Source: Chinchilla lanigera (lineage: Eukaryota > Chordata > Mammalia > Rodentia > Chinchillidae). Taken from it: a stretch of 64,000 nt of DNA. Below, piece after piece: positions 24,830 to 36,900 of the stretch. Location: contig NW_004955473.1 in the NCBI RefSeq assembly GCF_000276665.1, positions 9,827,333 to 9,891,332 of the forward strand. Reading direction: 5' to 3'. The first letter of the stretch is position 1; every line of letters begins with the position of its first letter. The notes beneath the pieces are model-generated. The model saw only the letters and a list, made by a program, of their open reading frames with translations, did no database searches and was not told the origin of the DNA. Position numbers and translations under genes: made by a program.

Positions 24830-26042
24830 GAATCCTAGGTGCTATTTTGTCCCTTGAGGGACTTGTGATTTCTCTGCACTTTTTTCACTAGCTTTCAGGA
24901 TACCATACTGTCTGTCATCCTCTTATCTCAGCGGTCATTCCTCTGACTTTGCCGGTTCGCCTTCTCCCTAACCTTTTCCCATCAGCACATCCCAGCATTC
25001 ACGTATTTGTCCTTGAGTCTTCTCCTTTTATGCTTATTTACTTGGTGATCTCATATAATCTTGGGGTATCTATTACATTGATAACTCCCAAATTTCTCTC
25101 TCAACCAAAGGTCTTTCTTTCAACACCCATTTTCAAATATTTGCTCCGTAATTGCATGTGAACGTTTCCAAGGAACTTAAACTCAACTCGTCCTAAACCT
25201 GAATTTTTAATCTTCTCCCTGAAATTTACTCCATTTACAGATGTCTCCATTTCAGTTTACTAGAACTCCATCTTGCCACTTGCTCAGGTAAAAAGCTTGG
25301 AATTATCCTGGAAGCTATCTTCCTCTTCTAGTTTTCCTCCACTCTCAGCAAGCTGTTCACTCTCCTCCCATGTCCCCGGCTATCACCCTGTACAAGCCAC
25401 CCTCATTTGTCATGTGGGTTAACTCAGTAGCTCCCTGACAGGTGTCCATGATTCTGAGTGATCTTTTAAAAGTGTAAGTCTACTCTACTAAAAGTACTAC
25501 TGTTGACTTCTTGTGTTACTCAGAGTAGAATATTTATAGTGGCCTAGAATGCCCTCCACGACATGAGGCTCCTATAATCTTTCTGATCTTATTGCCTCCT
25601 GCATTTTCTCTTGTTAACTCTTCCAATGAAATTGACATCTTTGTCAATCTCTTAAAAACTCAGACACACTTTCACTTTAGGGGGTTTACTGGTTTCTTTC
25701 TTTGCTTTGCTCTTTCAAGCCTTCGCCCATGTATCTCCTTCTCACAGAGACCACATACTATGACCCATATACCTGGCGTTGTAATTTGTTCCCTCATCTG
25801 AACTCCCAATAAATTTACCTTACTTTGCTTTTTCTTTTTTTCCGTGAATGTAACATCTAGTATATTATTTCCTGATATACCACATGTATTGTTTTTCTCT
25901 GTTTCCTCTGAGCAGAACCCTTTTATGAGGCCTGGGATCTCTGTGTGTGTATTCATTGAAGTATGTGAAGCTCCTGGAACAGTCTGTGGCATGTAGCAGG
26001 GCTGGGCTTCCACAAACACTTTTGAGTGAATGAATGAATACA
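24830..26042 (+). mobile_element. L2 LINE, long 3' fragment
   Basis: About 1.2 kb follows the L2 3' region in order: aacttaaactcaactcgtcc, ccacttgctcaggtaaaaag, gtgatcttttaaaagtgtaa, cctagaatgccctccacgac, ending gaatgaatgaata. Pyrimidine-rich, no intact frame. Confidence 0.75.
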
Positions 26043-26047
26043 GAAAT

Positions 26048-26050
<3 letters not shown>

Positions 26051-26093
<43 letters not shown>
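26051..26093 (+). repeat. (TG)n microsatellite
   Basis: About 21 uninterrupted TG units directly after the L2 3' end. Confidence 0.95.
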
Positions 26094-26096
<3 letters not shown>

Positions 26097-29000
26097 AAAG
26101 ACTTAGCTGATCAATTCAGTGAAATTAGTAGTTTTTAAAACCCTTAAGTTAATAGTTAAAGCAGACAGAGCTGTTTTCTGGCTTCCTGGATTTGTTTTGA
26201 GATTGTTATGATGTTTTTATGGGTAAAAATATTCAAGCTAATTTGTGCATGGAGAAACAGCTGCAATTGATATGCCAAATCAGTGCATGTAGACATAGCC
26301 ATATTCAATAAGAACTACATCACAAGTCAAATGACTATCTTAAGAGAACTTTATAGTCAGCAGGGTTTAAGAAATAGTGAATACCAATTGATTGTCAATA
26401 AATAAATAAGTATGCACACACATGTATCATTCTGAGTGATTTACAAAAATAAGTAAGTCAATCACAGCTGTCAAAAAGTTGATTTAGTTAACATATTTAG
26501 TAAATTGATATGTCTTCTAACTGACTTTCTTGCTCATTTCTTTGTGAAACTATTGAATCTTTTGTTTATGAAGACACAACCATATTTTATAAAATAATGC
26601 GTCAATTGGATTTTTAAAAAGTGCATTCCAGTTTGAATTAATCAATCAATTTAGTCAAAGTTATCAAGAAATGTGAATCTCTAGGAATGTTACACATAAA
26701 TGAAGTTTAGGATTATAAAGTATAATAAGATGTTAGAGTGAGATTTTCCTAATCCCAAACCATGTCAGAGTTTGAGGCAATGTCAATAAATTTGAGAAAG
26801 GATGGCAAACAGAAGGTCAGCATCAGTCTTCCAATACTTACATGGAGTCAAAACAGTGCCACACATGGTGAAAAAAAAAAAAAAAACTAAAAAAAAAAAA
26901 AAAAAAACTATAGCACAAGCCAAAATTAATCAGAAATAAGGGCAGGGAAATAAACAATACAAACTCCTTGGATTAAGCACTTGAATATATTTTTTACTTG
27001 TCCTCAATGTATGTGCCCAAATTATTTCAACCTTTGGCTGCTTTCACTGGATCTGTATACCGTTTGTTAAACTTGCCTGGGAGCCAATAAATATTTGGAA
27101 GTAATTTTATCTATCGCTTTAAGTGTAGGTTTGTCCCTAAGCTTTGTCATATATGCAGAAAAGTAACTACTGCCATTTTGATCAACTTCATCCACAAGGA
27201 GGTTTACCAAGGTGCTTCCATTTTATACTTCTCATTTCAATGCAGCTGCTTAGAACTACAGTCTCGAGTCTCCTAAGTGGAGCAGGCATTTGGAACTTTT
27301 TTTTTTATCACGTTCTCCTAAGAACCATAATTTTATAAAGAGAAATTAGCCCAAGGTAAATCTCAGCAGAAAAGTGCTTTTCTCTGATAACAATTTGCCG
27401 CCAATAAAGGGATTGGTCTTTACCCCCCAGAACAGGAAAGGATAATTTGGACATATTTTTGTGAACCTTATAGTTTGGGCCCAGGAGACTTAAAATAAAG
27501 AAATATCTTGCTTTCCAACAAGTTAGGTTTCAGTTGTTCCAGATTGAATTAGTGTAAATAAAATAGAAAGAAGGGCCCTAGCAAATCAATACTGCATTGG
27601 TAGTAAACTAGAAAATACTGACAAATTATCCTTTTAGGCCTTAGCGAGGTTTAATCTAAACATCGTTTTCTCCTGACAGTATAAGAGAGAAGAGAGTTAT
27701 TTATTACACCGCCCTGATATGGATGAGAAAAGACTGCTGCTTGTTCTTCACTGTTCTGGCTCTTTCCCTTTCTATGCCAGTTCAATTTTTGTTTTGCCCG
27801 AGAAAATCATTCTCCAATAATATGTTTATAGGTCATGTAACTTTAATACATCGCACTGCTCCCCATCAGTGTATGCTTGAACACTTGCCAGCCTCTCTAA
27901 GAGGAATGTAGACTATTAAGTGCCCTATTGAGACTCAGATGTTTCTCATTACCCGGATGGGGGCAGGTTTCTAAGGCATTGTATGCAAATAATTTTGTAG
28001 TTTTATATGCTATCTGAGATGACTATATAACAGAATCATTTAGAAAATCTGGTCACATTTAATGTGAATTAGTTACCCTGCCCCCAAATTTATGGTGTTC
28101 ATACTCTAGGAGTTTTTGTCAGCTGGCTTTATTTAAGGTGAGTCCTATCTGTGTGGAAGTTCAAATTTTCTACCCATTTGTCAGAAGGAAAATTTGTGAT
28201 TTTTGAAAAAATTATTTCACATTGTTTTTTCTTAATAAAATATAGTTTTTAATTGTTTCATCATATAAATATTATTCCATGAAAAAAGGATAAAGTGCAA
28301 TACACGGCAGTAACATTATGTTAGAAATTGTTTACCTTTTTCTGTAAAATAAATTAATTGTGCTAAATGTCACATTTTTCAATATGGACATGATGAAATA
28401 GCATTTTAATTAACCCAAAAGGGATATGGACATAAGAAAACTAAATAATTGCTCTAAGCAAGAAAATTTCTCAAGGTATTGGATTATGAACAGTATTTAA
28501 ATTACTAATTATATTTACTCCATATATTTTATAAAATCTAAAGTCATATTTTATTATAATTATGCCTCAACAGTTATTTTAAGTGCAAAAAGAAATGAAC
28601 CCCAAAGATTTTTATATACTTTGGGAATAGTACGCATATTAAATAGTAATAAAGAAATGTTTTCCTATATATTGCACTAAATAACAAACTGATTCCTTAA
28701 TGGGCTTAATTGTTATATAAACTACAGAATATTTAAATTCTCAGGTAACTGTTATCAAAAGTTGAAAAAATTTGGAAATGGTGATAGTATTTGCAAAAGT
28801 GGTAATTTTAGCAAGAAATCCAGTGAATTTCTGTTTTATAAGTAAACAAGTTTCTCCTAGAAAACATTTTCTAAAAGAGCAAAGTTTATCACAGATATAT
28901 GATTGAGATGTTTAAATATAAATGTTACAACCTTAATCTAGTCTAGATCAAGTCATGGTGACACAATTTTCCTGAGTAAATTGGCAGCATGCTGCATATT

Positions 29001-29655
29001 TCAGTGAGTTAAAATGGGAAAAATTATTTGATGACTTAAATGTCATTAACTAAAATGTTAAATGAATTTGCTTTCCTTTAGCTAGTGTAGGAAACATCAT
29101 TAACATTTTGTGAGGCCTCTTACACTAGTAAATATTTTGTGCATTTTTTCTGCAAGCAAGGCAGTGTTACAGGAAAAAGGAGAGGTGGGAGAGTTAAAGA
29201 CTTAAAAACAGGTTTGTTCTCAAGTTTTCTACTTAGCTGCTTGCTTTTATACTTAATAGTGCTGATAAAAATAATTCTGATGGTGTTATTAGACTATCTC
29301 TGTACAACTTGGCCAATTGACCAGAATATGATCAATATTTTTTTCCCAGTTGTCAAGATAGCGAGTCACCATGGGTTTGATTGGATCACTGCATGGTCGA
29401 TCCAATTCATTAGTTAAGATTACTGAAATAAACCACACTTGGAGAAACTCAAATGCAAGTCAGAGGGCACAGTCCAAGCAGACGAAGGGTTCTACAAGAG
29501 CAAGCTCATCAAATGATTGCTGCAAGTCATTATTTATATGCAGAATTGATTCAGTGAGTGAAGTCATTTGAAGGATCTGTAAGATAGAAAGTAGAAAAAG
29601 TGATTTTTAACTTTAAGGTGACAACATTTGTTAGCATTTATTAGAATTTATTTCA
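26094..29655. other. TENM1: Intron, nothing recognised
   Basis: 3.6 kb of AT-rich, mostly unique-looking sequence. It holds a split poly-A tract at about 26870-26906 with no recognisable SINE body in front. Open frames (27723-27911, 29139-29417, 29371-29571) have no supporting features. Confidence 0.45.
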
Positions 29656-30140
29656 ACGCTGGAAGTCATTCAATAAACAGTTGTCAAGCAGCTATCACTT
29701 GCACAGGTCTGGGTATCCCGAAAAAATGAATAATTAGACATTTTTCCTGACTGAGAAATTCACAATCAGAGAGCAGTTTGGGGAGTAGATCTATAAACAT
29801 ATAATTATGGTTGCAAAATGGTAAGCTTTATCATAGAAGCATATGAAAAATACATGCCATGGAAGAACAGAGAAAACATCAACTGGGGCAATCCAGGAAA
29901 ATTTCACGTAGAAGGTGATATTGGAGGTATGAATGCAAACTCACCAGACAGAGAAGCAAGCATGTTTCAATCACATGTACACTCTGTTCATGTGAACAGA
30001 GGGTACATGGACACACGGATATGAAAGGGCATGGCATATTCGAGAAAGTGGAAGAAACTGAGTGTAGCCAAATGATAGCAAGCTATCAGAAACAAGGAAT
30101 AGAGAATGCCTCAAAATAGTTTAGAAGCAGTTTGTAAGAT
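29656..30140 (-). mobile_element. L2 LINE fragment, antisense
   Basis: Begins with the inverse L2 terminus (gtcattcaataaacagttgt), continues with the inverse of the coding-end block (caggaaaatttcacgtagaa, ...gggcatggcatattcgagaa). Confidence 0.6.
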
Positions 30141-30264
30141 TATCATACGCCTCACTAAAGACTGATTTTTTTCCCCTATAGAAGTGGAGCCACCAACTTG
30201 TTTGCCAATGTGATAATATTTGTGCTTTAGAAGGACAGCACTTAAAGGCACTGCAGCATGTAGA

Positions 30265-30440
30265 TTGGAATTTATTCACTAGTTCGACAATTATTGAATA
30301 CCCAATATGTGTTTACCAATATTGTATATAAAAGGCCGTGAAATTACAATCCCTGGGCTCAAAATCAGACTAGTAGAAAGACAAATACGTGAATAATTTC
30401 AATTCAATGTAATACGTTCTACACTATGATCATTTTCAAA
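30265..30440 (-). mobile_element. L2 LINE 3' end fragment, antisense
   Basis: tattgaatacccaatatgtg, tacaatccctgggctcaaaa and ttcaatgtaatacgttctac are in the order of the inverse L2 3' end. A second copy 130 nt after the first. Confidence 0.55.
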
Positions 30441-30547
30441 ATACAGTGAAAATATAGAGATAGCAGTATTTAAATTAACTTCACAAAGTCAGATAAAGCT
30501 TTATATATTCAGTGTGCCAGTAGAGCTAAGGTTTAATGGATAGGTAG

Positions 30548-30758
30548 CACCAAGTACAGTGGTACATGCCTGTAATCCCAGTGACCTGGTAGCTAAGGCA
30601 GGAGGATAGAATGGCAAGTTTGAGGACAACCTGAAGAGTGTAACTGGATCCTGTCTTCAAATAAAAGATAAAAAGGATTAAGATGCACCTCAGTGGTAAA
30701 ACTCTTCCATAGTATGTGTGAGGCCCTGAGTTCAATCCTGAATACTGGCAAAAACAAT
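30548..30758 (+). mobile_element. B1-ID fusion SINE
   Basis: The 5' part is 7SL/B1-like (gtggtacatgcctgtaatcc ... gcaggaggatagaatggcaa); the 3' part is ID-like (cacctcagtggtaaaactct ... gagttcaatcctgaatactgg) ending in an A-rich tail. This order (B1 then ID) fits the dimeric B1-dID class described in several non-murid rodents. Confidence 0.75.
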
Positions 30759-30861
30759 ATAAATACATAAGAATGTGTCATAAGAACAGAGACAAAAAAC
30801 TTGTGGCATAAAGAAAATCTAGAGGTGTCTTCCAGTTTTAGTATGGCAGACTAACTTTTTA

Positions 30862-31075
30862 TTTCAAAAAGAATAAAAAAATAACAAAATAACAACAACA
30901 TATACAGAAACAAAACAAAGCAAAAACAATAAAAATGACATGAGGTTTCAAAACAGAGTGATAGGAATTCACAGTGGTTGTTATATTACATGTTGTTATC
31001 TTCAACAAAGTTGATGAGTTTACCCCATGTAGGAATGTAAGACTGATCAAACCTTTAAAGAGAATAAAAAAATTA
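30862..31075 (-). mobile_element. L1 3' UTR fragment, antisense
   Basis: Shares with the L1 at 59.4-59.6 kb the segments ataggaattcacagtggttg / ttatattacatgttg and gtaagactgatcaaacc, in the same order. Confidence 0.55.
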
Positions 31076-31107
31076 GGAAGGAGAATGACTAATTCTCATT
31101 GAAGTTA

Positions 31108-31172
31108 TATTAAAACAATATAAAAAATCAAATGAATGAATAAGACAATATGAGAAAATCAAATGAATGAAT
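31108..31172 (+). repeat. Two-copy tandem duplication, about 31 bp
   Basis: acaatat...aatcaaatgaatgaat occurs twice in succession with small differences. Confidence 0.7.
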
Positions 31173-32940
31173 CAAATAGAAATATTTGTTAGAGAGAATT
31201 CTACAGTGGTCCCTACAATCTCCCCTTCCTCATGTCTCTTTAAGGATTACGTTAGTTTATACAGTAAGCATGATTCTGCAAATGTAATGAAGATTACTCA
31301 TCAATTGACTTTACATTAAGAGAGTATTCAGGTGAGCTTAACCTAATTGCATGTACACCCGAAGAACACAGAGGAGCTGCTGACAGGAGGAAAATTCAGA
31401 AAGCTTTGAAAAGTGAGAGGAGCTCACTATGAAGAAAGGTTCTTTGTGGCCATATGGAGGAGGCCATTGTTATACAGGAAACACACTATGAATGTATATA
31501 CTAAAGAAGCTTAACAAATGCAGTGCTTTTGCTTTCTGTATGCATTTCACTGTGATAGCCTCTTCTGCTTTACTCCAGTCTCCTCTAGTCTATCTTAACC
31601 TGTTCTGATCTATTCTGTTCTTATTATATTTTACTCTACATTATACTAATTTCTCTACTGCTTTAAACATGCCTTACATGACCCCATACATTGAGTTCAC
31701 AAGGCACTACTGAGTTACTACTTGAAATTTCAAAAACACTGTCTTCCCAGTCTTTCTGAAGTGATGCTAAAGAATATTTTATTGGCTAATACCCTTCAAA
31801 TATTGGTAGCTAATAGCCCCTATGTTGACATTACTGTTCTTAACCTTTTGAACTTTTGAAGCAAAAGAGTAATTATTGGTACAGTTCATTACCTTAGGAA
31901 CAACTAGAGAATTACGCTGTATATATTATCACCATCTTTCCGGGAACCAGCTTCCCTGTTTTGATCCACAATACTTGTTTTGTACAGGGAATCTAATATT
32001 TACATTTTAATGAAGTAATTCTAGGACATCCTTTAAAATTACAGAAGCCGAGGTACTCTCATGGGTCTTTTGCTTTATCTTTCAAAGGATGCCTCAGATC
32101 CTAAAGTGTCACTGAAGGTGTAAGTATGCAGAAATGCAAGCAAAATGTACCCTATGGAAAGAAGTGAAATAACCAGAGTGTTCCGACTCATTTCTTTTAT
32201 GACCTGATTTACTAAATATATCTTTAACAGCTTACATTGTAGAAGAAAACAAAATTGGCAGTCAAAATTGAAATTGCTGTATCTATAGGACACAATATGA
32301 TATTATCAAAAATAATGATGACCTGCTTTTAAAAAACTACAGCTCCCACCACCTAACACCTCTACCCAGTTTCTAAATAGAAAAACACTCTTACTCTCTT
32401 CCTGTGATGACTTCATTGCCAACTTCACTTGCTTCTCCCTCCCCACACTTCTTTGCAAATACAGAAAAGGTGGAAAAACTCCTCCAAAATAACCCTCTGC
32501 CTCTTCTACACAAATCTCCTTCCTCTGCTTTTATTCTCCCTCTCTCAGTCTTCCTTTCCCTCCCTCTTGTTCTTGTGGCTTCCATTTGCAAAAGGAATTC
32601 AAAATGTAAACTAGACAAGAAATACAATCTGTAGAAACTTGAACTTCCCTTTTTTCTTTTCACCTGTCACCTTGCACGTTCAGAGACCTTAATTGTAGAT
32701 TTCAAAGTTGAAATCGTGAGGTAACCTCATGCAGTGACAGGCTCAAAGAATTCTGAAAGGAAATAAAGTAAGAATAATAAAACGTCTAGCTTTTTACATG
32801 TCCCTTACTTTAATTATTTAAATTGTCATTTTAAGTTTGTTTTTCCAACGTGATTTATCATAACAGTTTTGTCAAACATTGAATTTTAGAATTCTCTTAA
32901 TGTGCAAAATTATTGCCACTCTTGGTGGAAAATTTCACAG
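31173..32940. other. TENM1: Intron, nothing recognised
   Basis: Contains a pyrimidine-rich stretch at 32390-32600 that opens frames on both strands (32391-32663, 32404-32634). These are compositional; no domain or splice context supports them. Confidence 0.45.
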
Positions 32941-32948
32941 AAATCAGT

Positions 32949-33021
32949 TCTCTCTCTCTCTCTCTCTCTGTATATATATCTGAATATATATATATGTGTG
33001 TGTATATATATATATATATTC
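32949..33021 (+). repeat. (CT)n / (TA)n compound microsatellite
   Basis: A CT run followed by interrupted TA/TG repeats. Confidence 0.9.
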
Positions 33022-33119
33022 CCAAAACAGGTAAGAAAAGACAGAAAAGCCATAATTGAAAATTGAGTATATGTTTCTTTAGTTAAAGCTTATCTTCATT
33101 CAATTGATCATTATGATCT

Positions 33120-33570
33120 CATAGAAATAGACAGTAGAATAATGGTTAGCTGAGGCTAGGAAGCATGAAGGAGGGGATTGGGGAACGAAGAGAAGGTGTC
33201 TAATGAAAACAGGAGTGCAGAGGCTGGGGATTTAACTCAGCGGCACAGCACCTGCCTGGCAAGCGCAAGGTCGTGAGTTCGATTCCCGGTACTGGAAAAA
33301 AACAAAAACAAAAACAAAAAAGAATACAGGAGTGCAGCTGGATAGGAAGTGTAACCTCCAATGTCATATAGCACAGTAGAATAACTATGGCTGGCAACAA
33401 TCGAATGCATTTTATAAATAGCTGGTAGAGAGCATTTCTCATATTCCAAATATGAAGAAATGGTCACTATTTGAGGTAATAAACATGCTAATTACCCTGA
33501 AACAATGATTGCAAATTGCATATATGTGCTGAAATATCACACTCTACTCCATAAAGATAAGTAGTTATAG
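33120..33570 (+). mobile_element. L1 3' UTR, sense, split by an ID
   Basis: agtagaataatggttagctg, aggaggggattggggaacga before, and gtcatatagcacagtagaat, gaggtaataaacatgctaat after, match the L1M/L1P-type 3' UTR in order. The ID at 33221-33322 interrupts it. Confidence 0.65.
33221..33322 (+). mobile_element. ID SINE, clear TSD
   Basis: Body aggctggggatttaactcag ... gattcccggtactgg and a CAAAAA-repeat tail. TSD aaaacaggagtgcag (33206-33220) and aatacaggagtgcag (33323-33337), 14 of 15 identical. Confidence 0.93.
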
Positions 33571-33639
33571 GTCAGTTAGCTTTTTTAATTTACCAGGAAT
33601 AAACTTTAAAATACAATAATGGTGAAATGGAAAATACAC

Positions 33640-33810
33640 TTTTTAAAATTTTTAATTTTGATTAGTACATATTTGTGATATGTAACAACTACGCTCATTA
33701 TGGGAATTTGGTAAATGTGTATGGCATATCTTAATTCTTTTTACTCTCCCGTCACCCTCTCCTTCCCTCCAGAATCTCTTGGGCCCCTTCTCATTTGCAA
33801 AAATGTTTTC
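33640..33810 (-). mobile_element. L1 3' UTR fragment, antisense
   Basis: gattagtacatatttgtgat, tatcttaattctttttactc and the pyrimidine-rich segment after it resemble the L1 tail at 56.16-56.33 kb in the same orientation. Confidence 0.5.
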
Positions 33811-34439
33811 ATCCTAGTTGTGAAATACAAAATATATGAATGTCTCACAGACCTGTGAAGTGGAAAATATGCCTGTACTCATTCAATTAAACAGAACTAT
33901 TTCAAAATAAAAATAACAAAGATTACATAGGTAGAAAACTACAAACTGGAATTGATCTAATTTTTTTTTCTTTAGGGATGCTGGGTAACATTTTACTTCT
34001 CAAATATCAAATATTTTTATATGTCCATTTGCACAAAGGGACTATTTTTAACCCGATTCAATTTTATATTTCTCTATTATACTACCGGGCAGATCTTAAA
34101 GCAGTAGAGTTATGCTTGTTTTACCTTTTATTGAATAAATTCATCCTACTTGCCCAGAGTTAATGCATTTTACTATTTTGAAAGCCATGATTTAAGCTTA
34201 AATATCTTTTCAAGTATCTATTTAGTTGAAGTATGTCTTTGGATTTTGAGGCTTTCTCTAAGTAGTATTTAAAAGATGTATTTTCTGTCATTCTGTTGCA
34301 ATAGATATTTTAATGTCTTTGAACCACGAAAATGATACAGCATGTACTAGATTTATACTCATTGAGGTTAAGAAGATAAATCTCACTTTCTGATAGGAAA
34401 AATGTCTACCAAAAATTATCTACCTCTATTTTCTGTGTA

Positions 34440-35460
34440 TAACTAATTGGAGCCTTTAATGTGTGGTTCTTTGACTCCTTTTGGGCCAGTTACAATTGCC
34501 TTCACTGTACTACTTCAACTCACTTCCACGGTGCCCACTCCTTTGCTTTCATTAAACCACCTCTAGTCTCATCAGGGCCCTCATACTTTCCTAGATACCA
34601 CATACTTTTCAGATCTTTTCATCCTTCTTTTCTTACTAATTCTATTTCAACTGTGATCTTAATGACACCTTTGTGTTGTCACATCTTGCCAGTCTTCAAG
34701 CGTGGATCAGTTTGCTTTCTTCTTTTTCTCCCGTTATGCTGATGATTGCCAAAGGAAATCACATACCTGACTGATTGGTGCCCCTACAAATTCACAATAT
34801 ACAACTTTATCCAAAACCTTAAGACTGGCGACTTGCCCTTGTATATTTGTACCTAAGTCAGTGCCCTCTCTAGCTTCTCATGCTCACAGTGCTAATGCAA
34901 TCCTCTATGAGTTACTTACTCCACCCACCCCTTCACAGACACTGTGCAGAAAAGAGAGCCCACCAGTCAGGTAGTTTCCTCAACTTCCTGTTGTTCTGTC
35001 TGCAGCAGACTTGTATTTTTATTTAGTCATACCACAGGTTGTCCTTCCCACTTTCCATGTCAACTGTGGTTTTGGTCCCATACTATCCTTACCTTCGCTG
35101 AAGCTTACATTAGTCTCTCCTTGGCCTTGAAAATACTTTCTCTGTTACCATTCAGTCTCTAGTCATTGTAGATTTCCCCATTTTTAGGTATTTGCTCAAA
35201 TATGACCTACTCTGTGAGCCTTTCCTTGACTACACTATCTAAAGTCGTAAGAGCATGTTCTCTATTCTTGCATTATCTCTTTATTCCCTGTTACTATTTA
35301 ACGTCTTCTAACTTCTTTTTCTTAGTAAGTGCTTGTCTTCCCTGGTACAATAAGAAAAACAGCACAGGAATATGTATGTGAATCCTTCTAACCTGGAACA
35401 ATGTTGGGCAGAAAATAAATGAAAAATAAGTATTTATTAAACACAATGAATAAATTAAGT
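34440..35460 (+). mobile_element. L2 LINE, long 3' fragment
   Basis: Ends with the L2 order gtatttgctcaaatatgacc, gtgagcctttccttgactac, cctggaacaatgttgggcag, gtatttattaaacacaatgaataaa. The 5' part (34440-35150) is more diverged. The 93-codon frame at 34461-34742 is not conserved L2 protein. Confidence 0.6.
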
Positions 35461-35789
35461 ATAATTTGATTTATATTTTTATTACTGTATTTTAATTGCA
35501 AAAATCATCATGGGAATAATGATTAAATTCAGTTTTCAATGGAGTTCTCATTTTACTTTCAACAGAAGTTAGTACTATTGTTGAATTGCTTCATTTGGAA
35601 AAATGATGTTTTTAAAGTTCTCTAATATTTTTTTAGCTCCTTTATAGATGTCTTTTTGTCTTGTTGCTAAAGGGATCAACATTGTCAGAAATCTGTCCTT
35701 GGACCTTTTTCTTCTTTTATACAATTATTTTGAAAAAATATGTTCTTTATCTATATCTTGTTTTTATTTTTCTACTTTAAAAGAGAAAA

Positions 35790-35905
35790 ATAAAAATAAC
35801 AATGAAAAAGATATCAATATGTAATACAATAAGCATTGTTAATTCCCTACCACTCTGGTTGTAACTCTGTAATGTCTGTACTGATCCTATGCTATTTTGT
35901 AAAAT
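35790..35905 (+). repeat. Copy of the 40-kb tandem-repeat unit
   Basis: 35862-35903 matches 39972-40013 in 39 of 42 positions (taactctgtaatgt... gctattttgtaaa), and the preceding bases resemble the repeat unit (aattccctaccactctggtt). Confidence 0.7.
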
Positions 35906-36489
35906 GTTGTCGGTCTGTTAGTATTTTCCTCCTTTTATTTCTAAAATAAAAAAAAAGAAAAATCATTTCAAGACAGGCTAATAGGAGAGTAACAATAATT
36001 AATACATTGTGTATTGTTATTTTCATAGTAGTTACTCCAAGTACAAGATATAGGCATGAAATACTGTCCAAACAATATCCTGTTTTTAAACATTTCCAGT
36101 GACTTCCTAGTCCAGAGGTCCAGTCTCCACTTTTCTGCACAGCTATGGCTGACTTCCTGTTGGGCATCTACTGGACTGCGTGCATATTCTTCAACACAAA
36201 TAACCAACACCAATTAATTATCTCCCACATGCATTGGTTTTTGAATTGGTAGTTTCCACATATATTCTGTCTTCCAAGGCATATGTGTTCTTCACTTGAT
36301 CTTAGCTAAAAGCCTGAGAAGCCATGGCATACATGTTCTTAAAAAATATTTATTATAGACTCTTTTTTTTCTCTTCCTTGCCCTTTTGCTCCATGATCTA
36401 ACAAATCTACTTCTTAATTCCATTTCTAATGAATCCTTTTTCTCTATCTCCACCACTTCTGCTTTGCATTTAGCCTTCATAATTTTTCA

Positions 36490-36900
36490 CATGATGTAAC
36501 AATGGTGACCTAATCGCCTTTTCTGCATTCAGGCCTGTTCACATCCAGTGAAGCTCTAAGACTGTCACTCGAAATACATTCATCAATGCAAATTTTCGTA
36601 TGTTAGTCTCCCCTTGAAACTTTCATTGATTATCCAATGAAAAGATAAGCTTTCATTGACAAGATAAGCTTTTAGATCCTGCATAGTCTAGCCTCACACT
36701 AACTCTAACTTCTTAAATCCTACAGAAACATTCACTTACTCAATTTTCCTCAAAGAATATCATTTACTTTCTCAACTCTAGACATACAGCTTCTTTTACC
36801 TTAAATGTCCATTTCTTTACCTTACATCTGGAAATCTAAACACTCTTCAATAGCCAGTTCAATAACAGTTCATCTGGGGACGTCCCAAGACTCACAGAAT
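36490..36900 (+). mobile_element. L2 LINE fragment
   Basis: agatcctgcatagtctagcc, aatgtccatttctttacctt, cactcttcaatagccagttc follow the L2 3' region. Contains a small local duplication around agataagctttcattg (36640-36675). Confidence 0.5.

Noticed and set aside
32391..32663. Overlapping open frames on both strands in a pyrimidine-rich stretch
   Set aside because: Low-complexity composition keeps both strands open; no domain, promoter or splice evidence.
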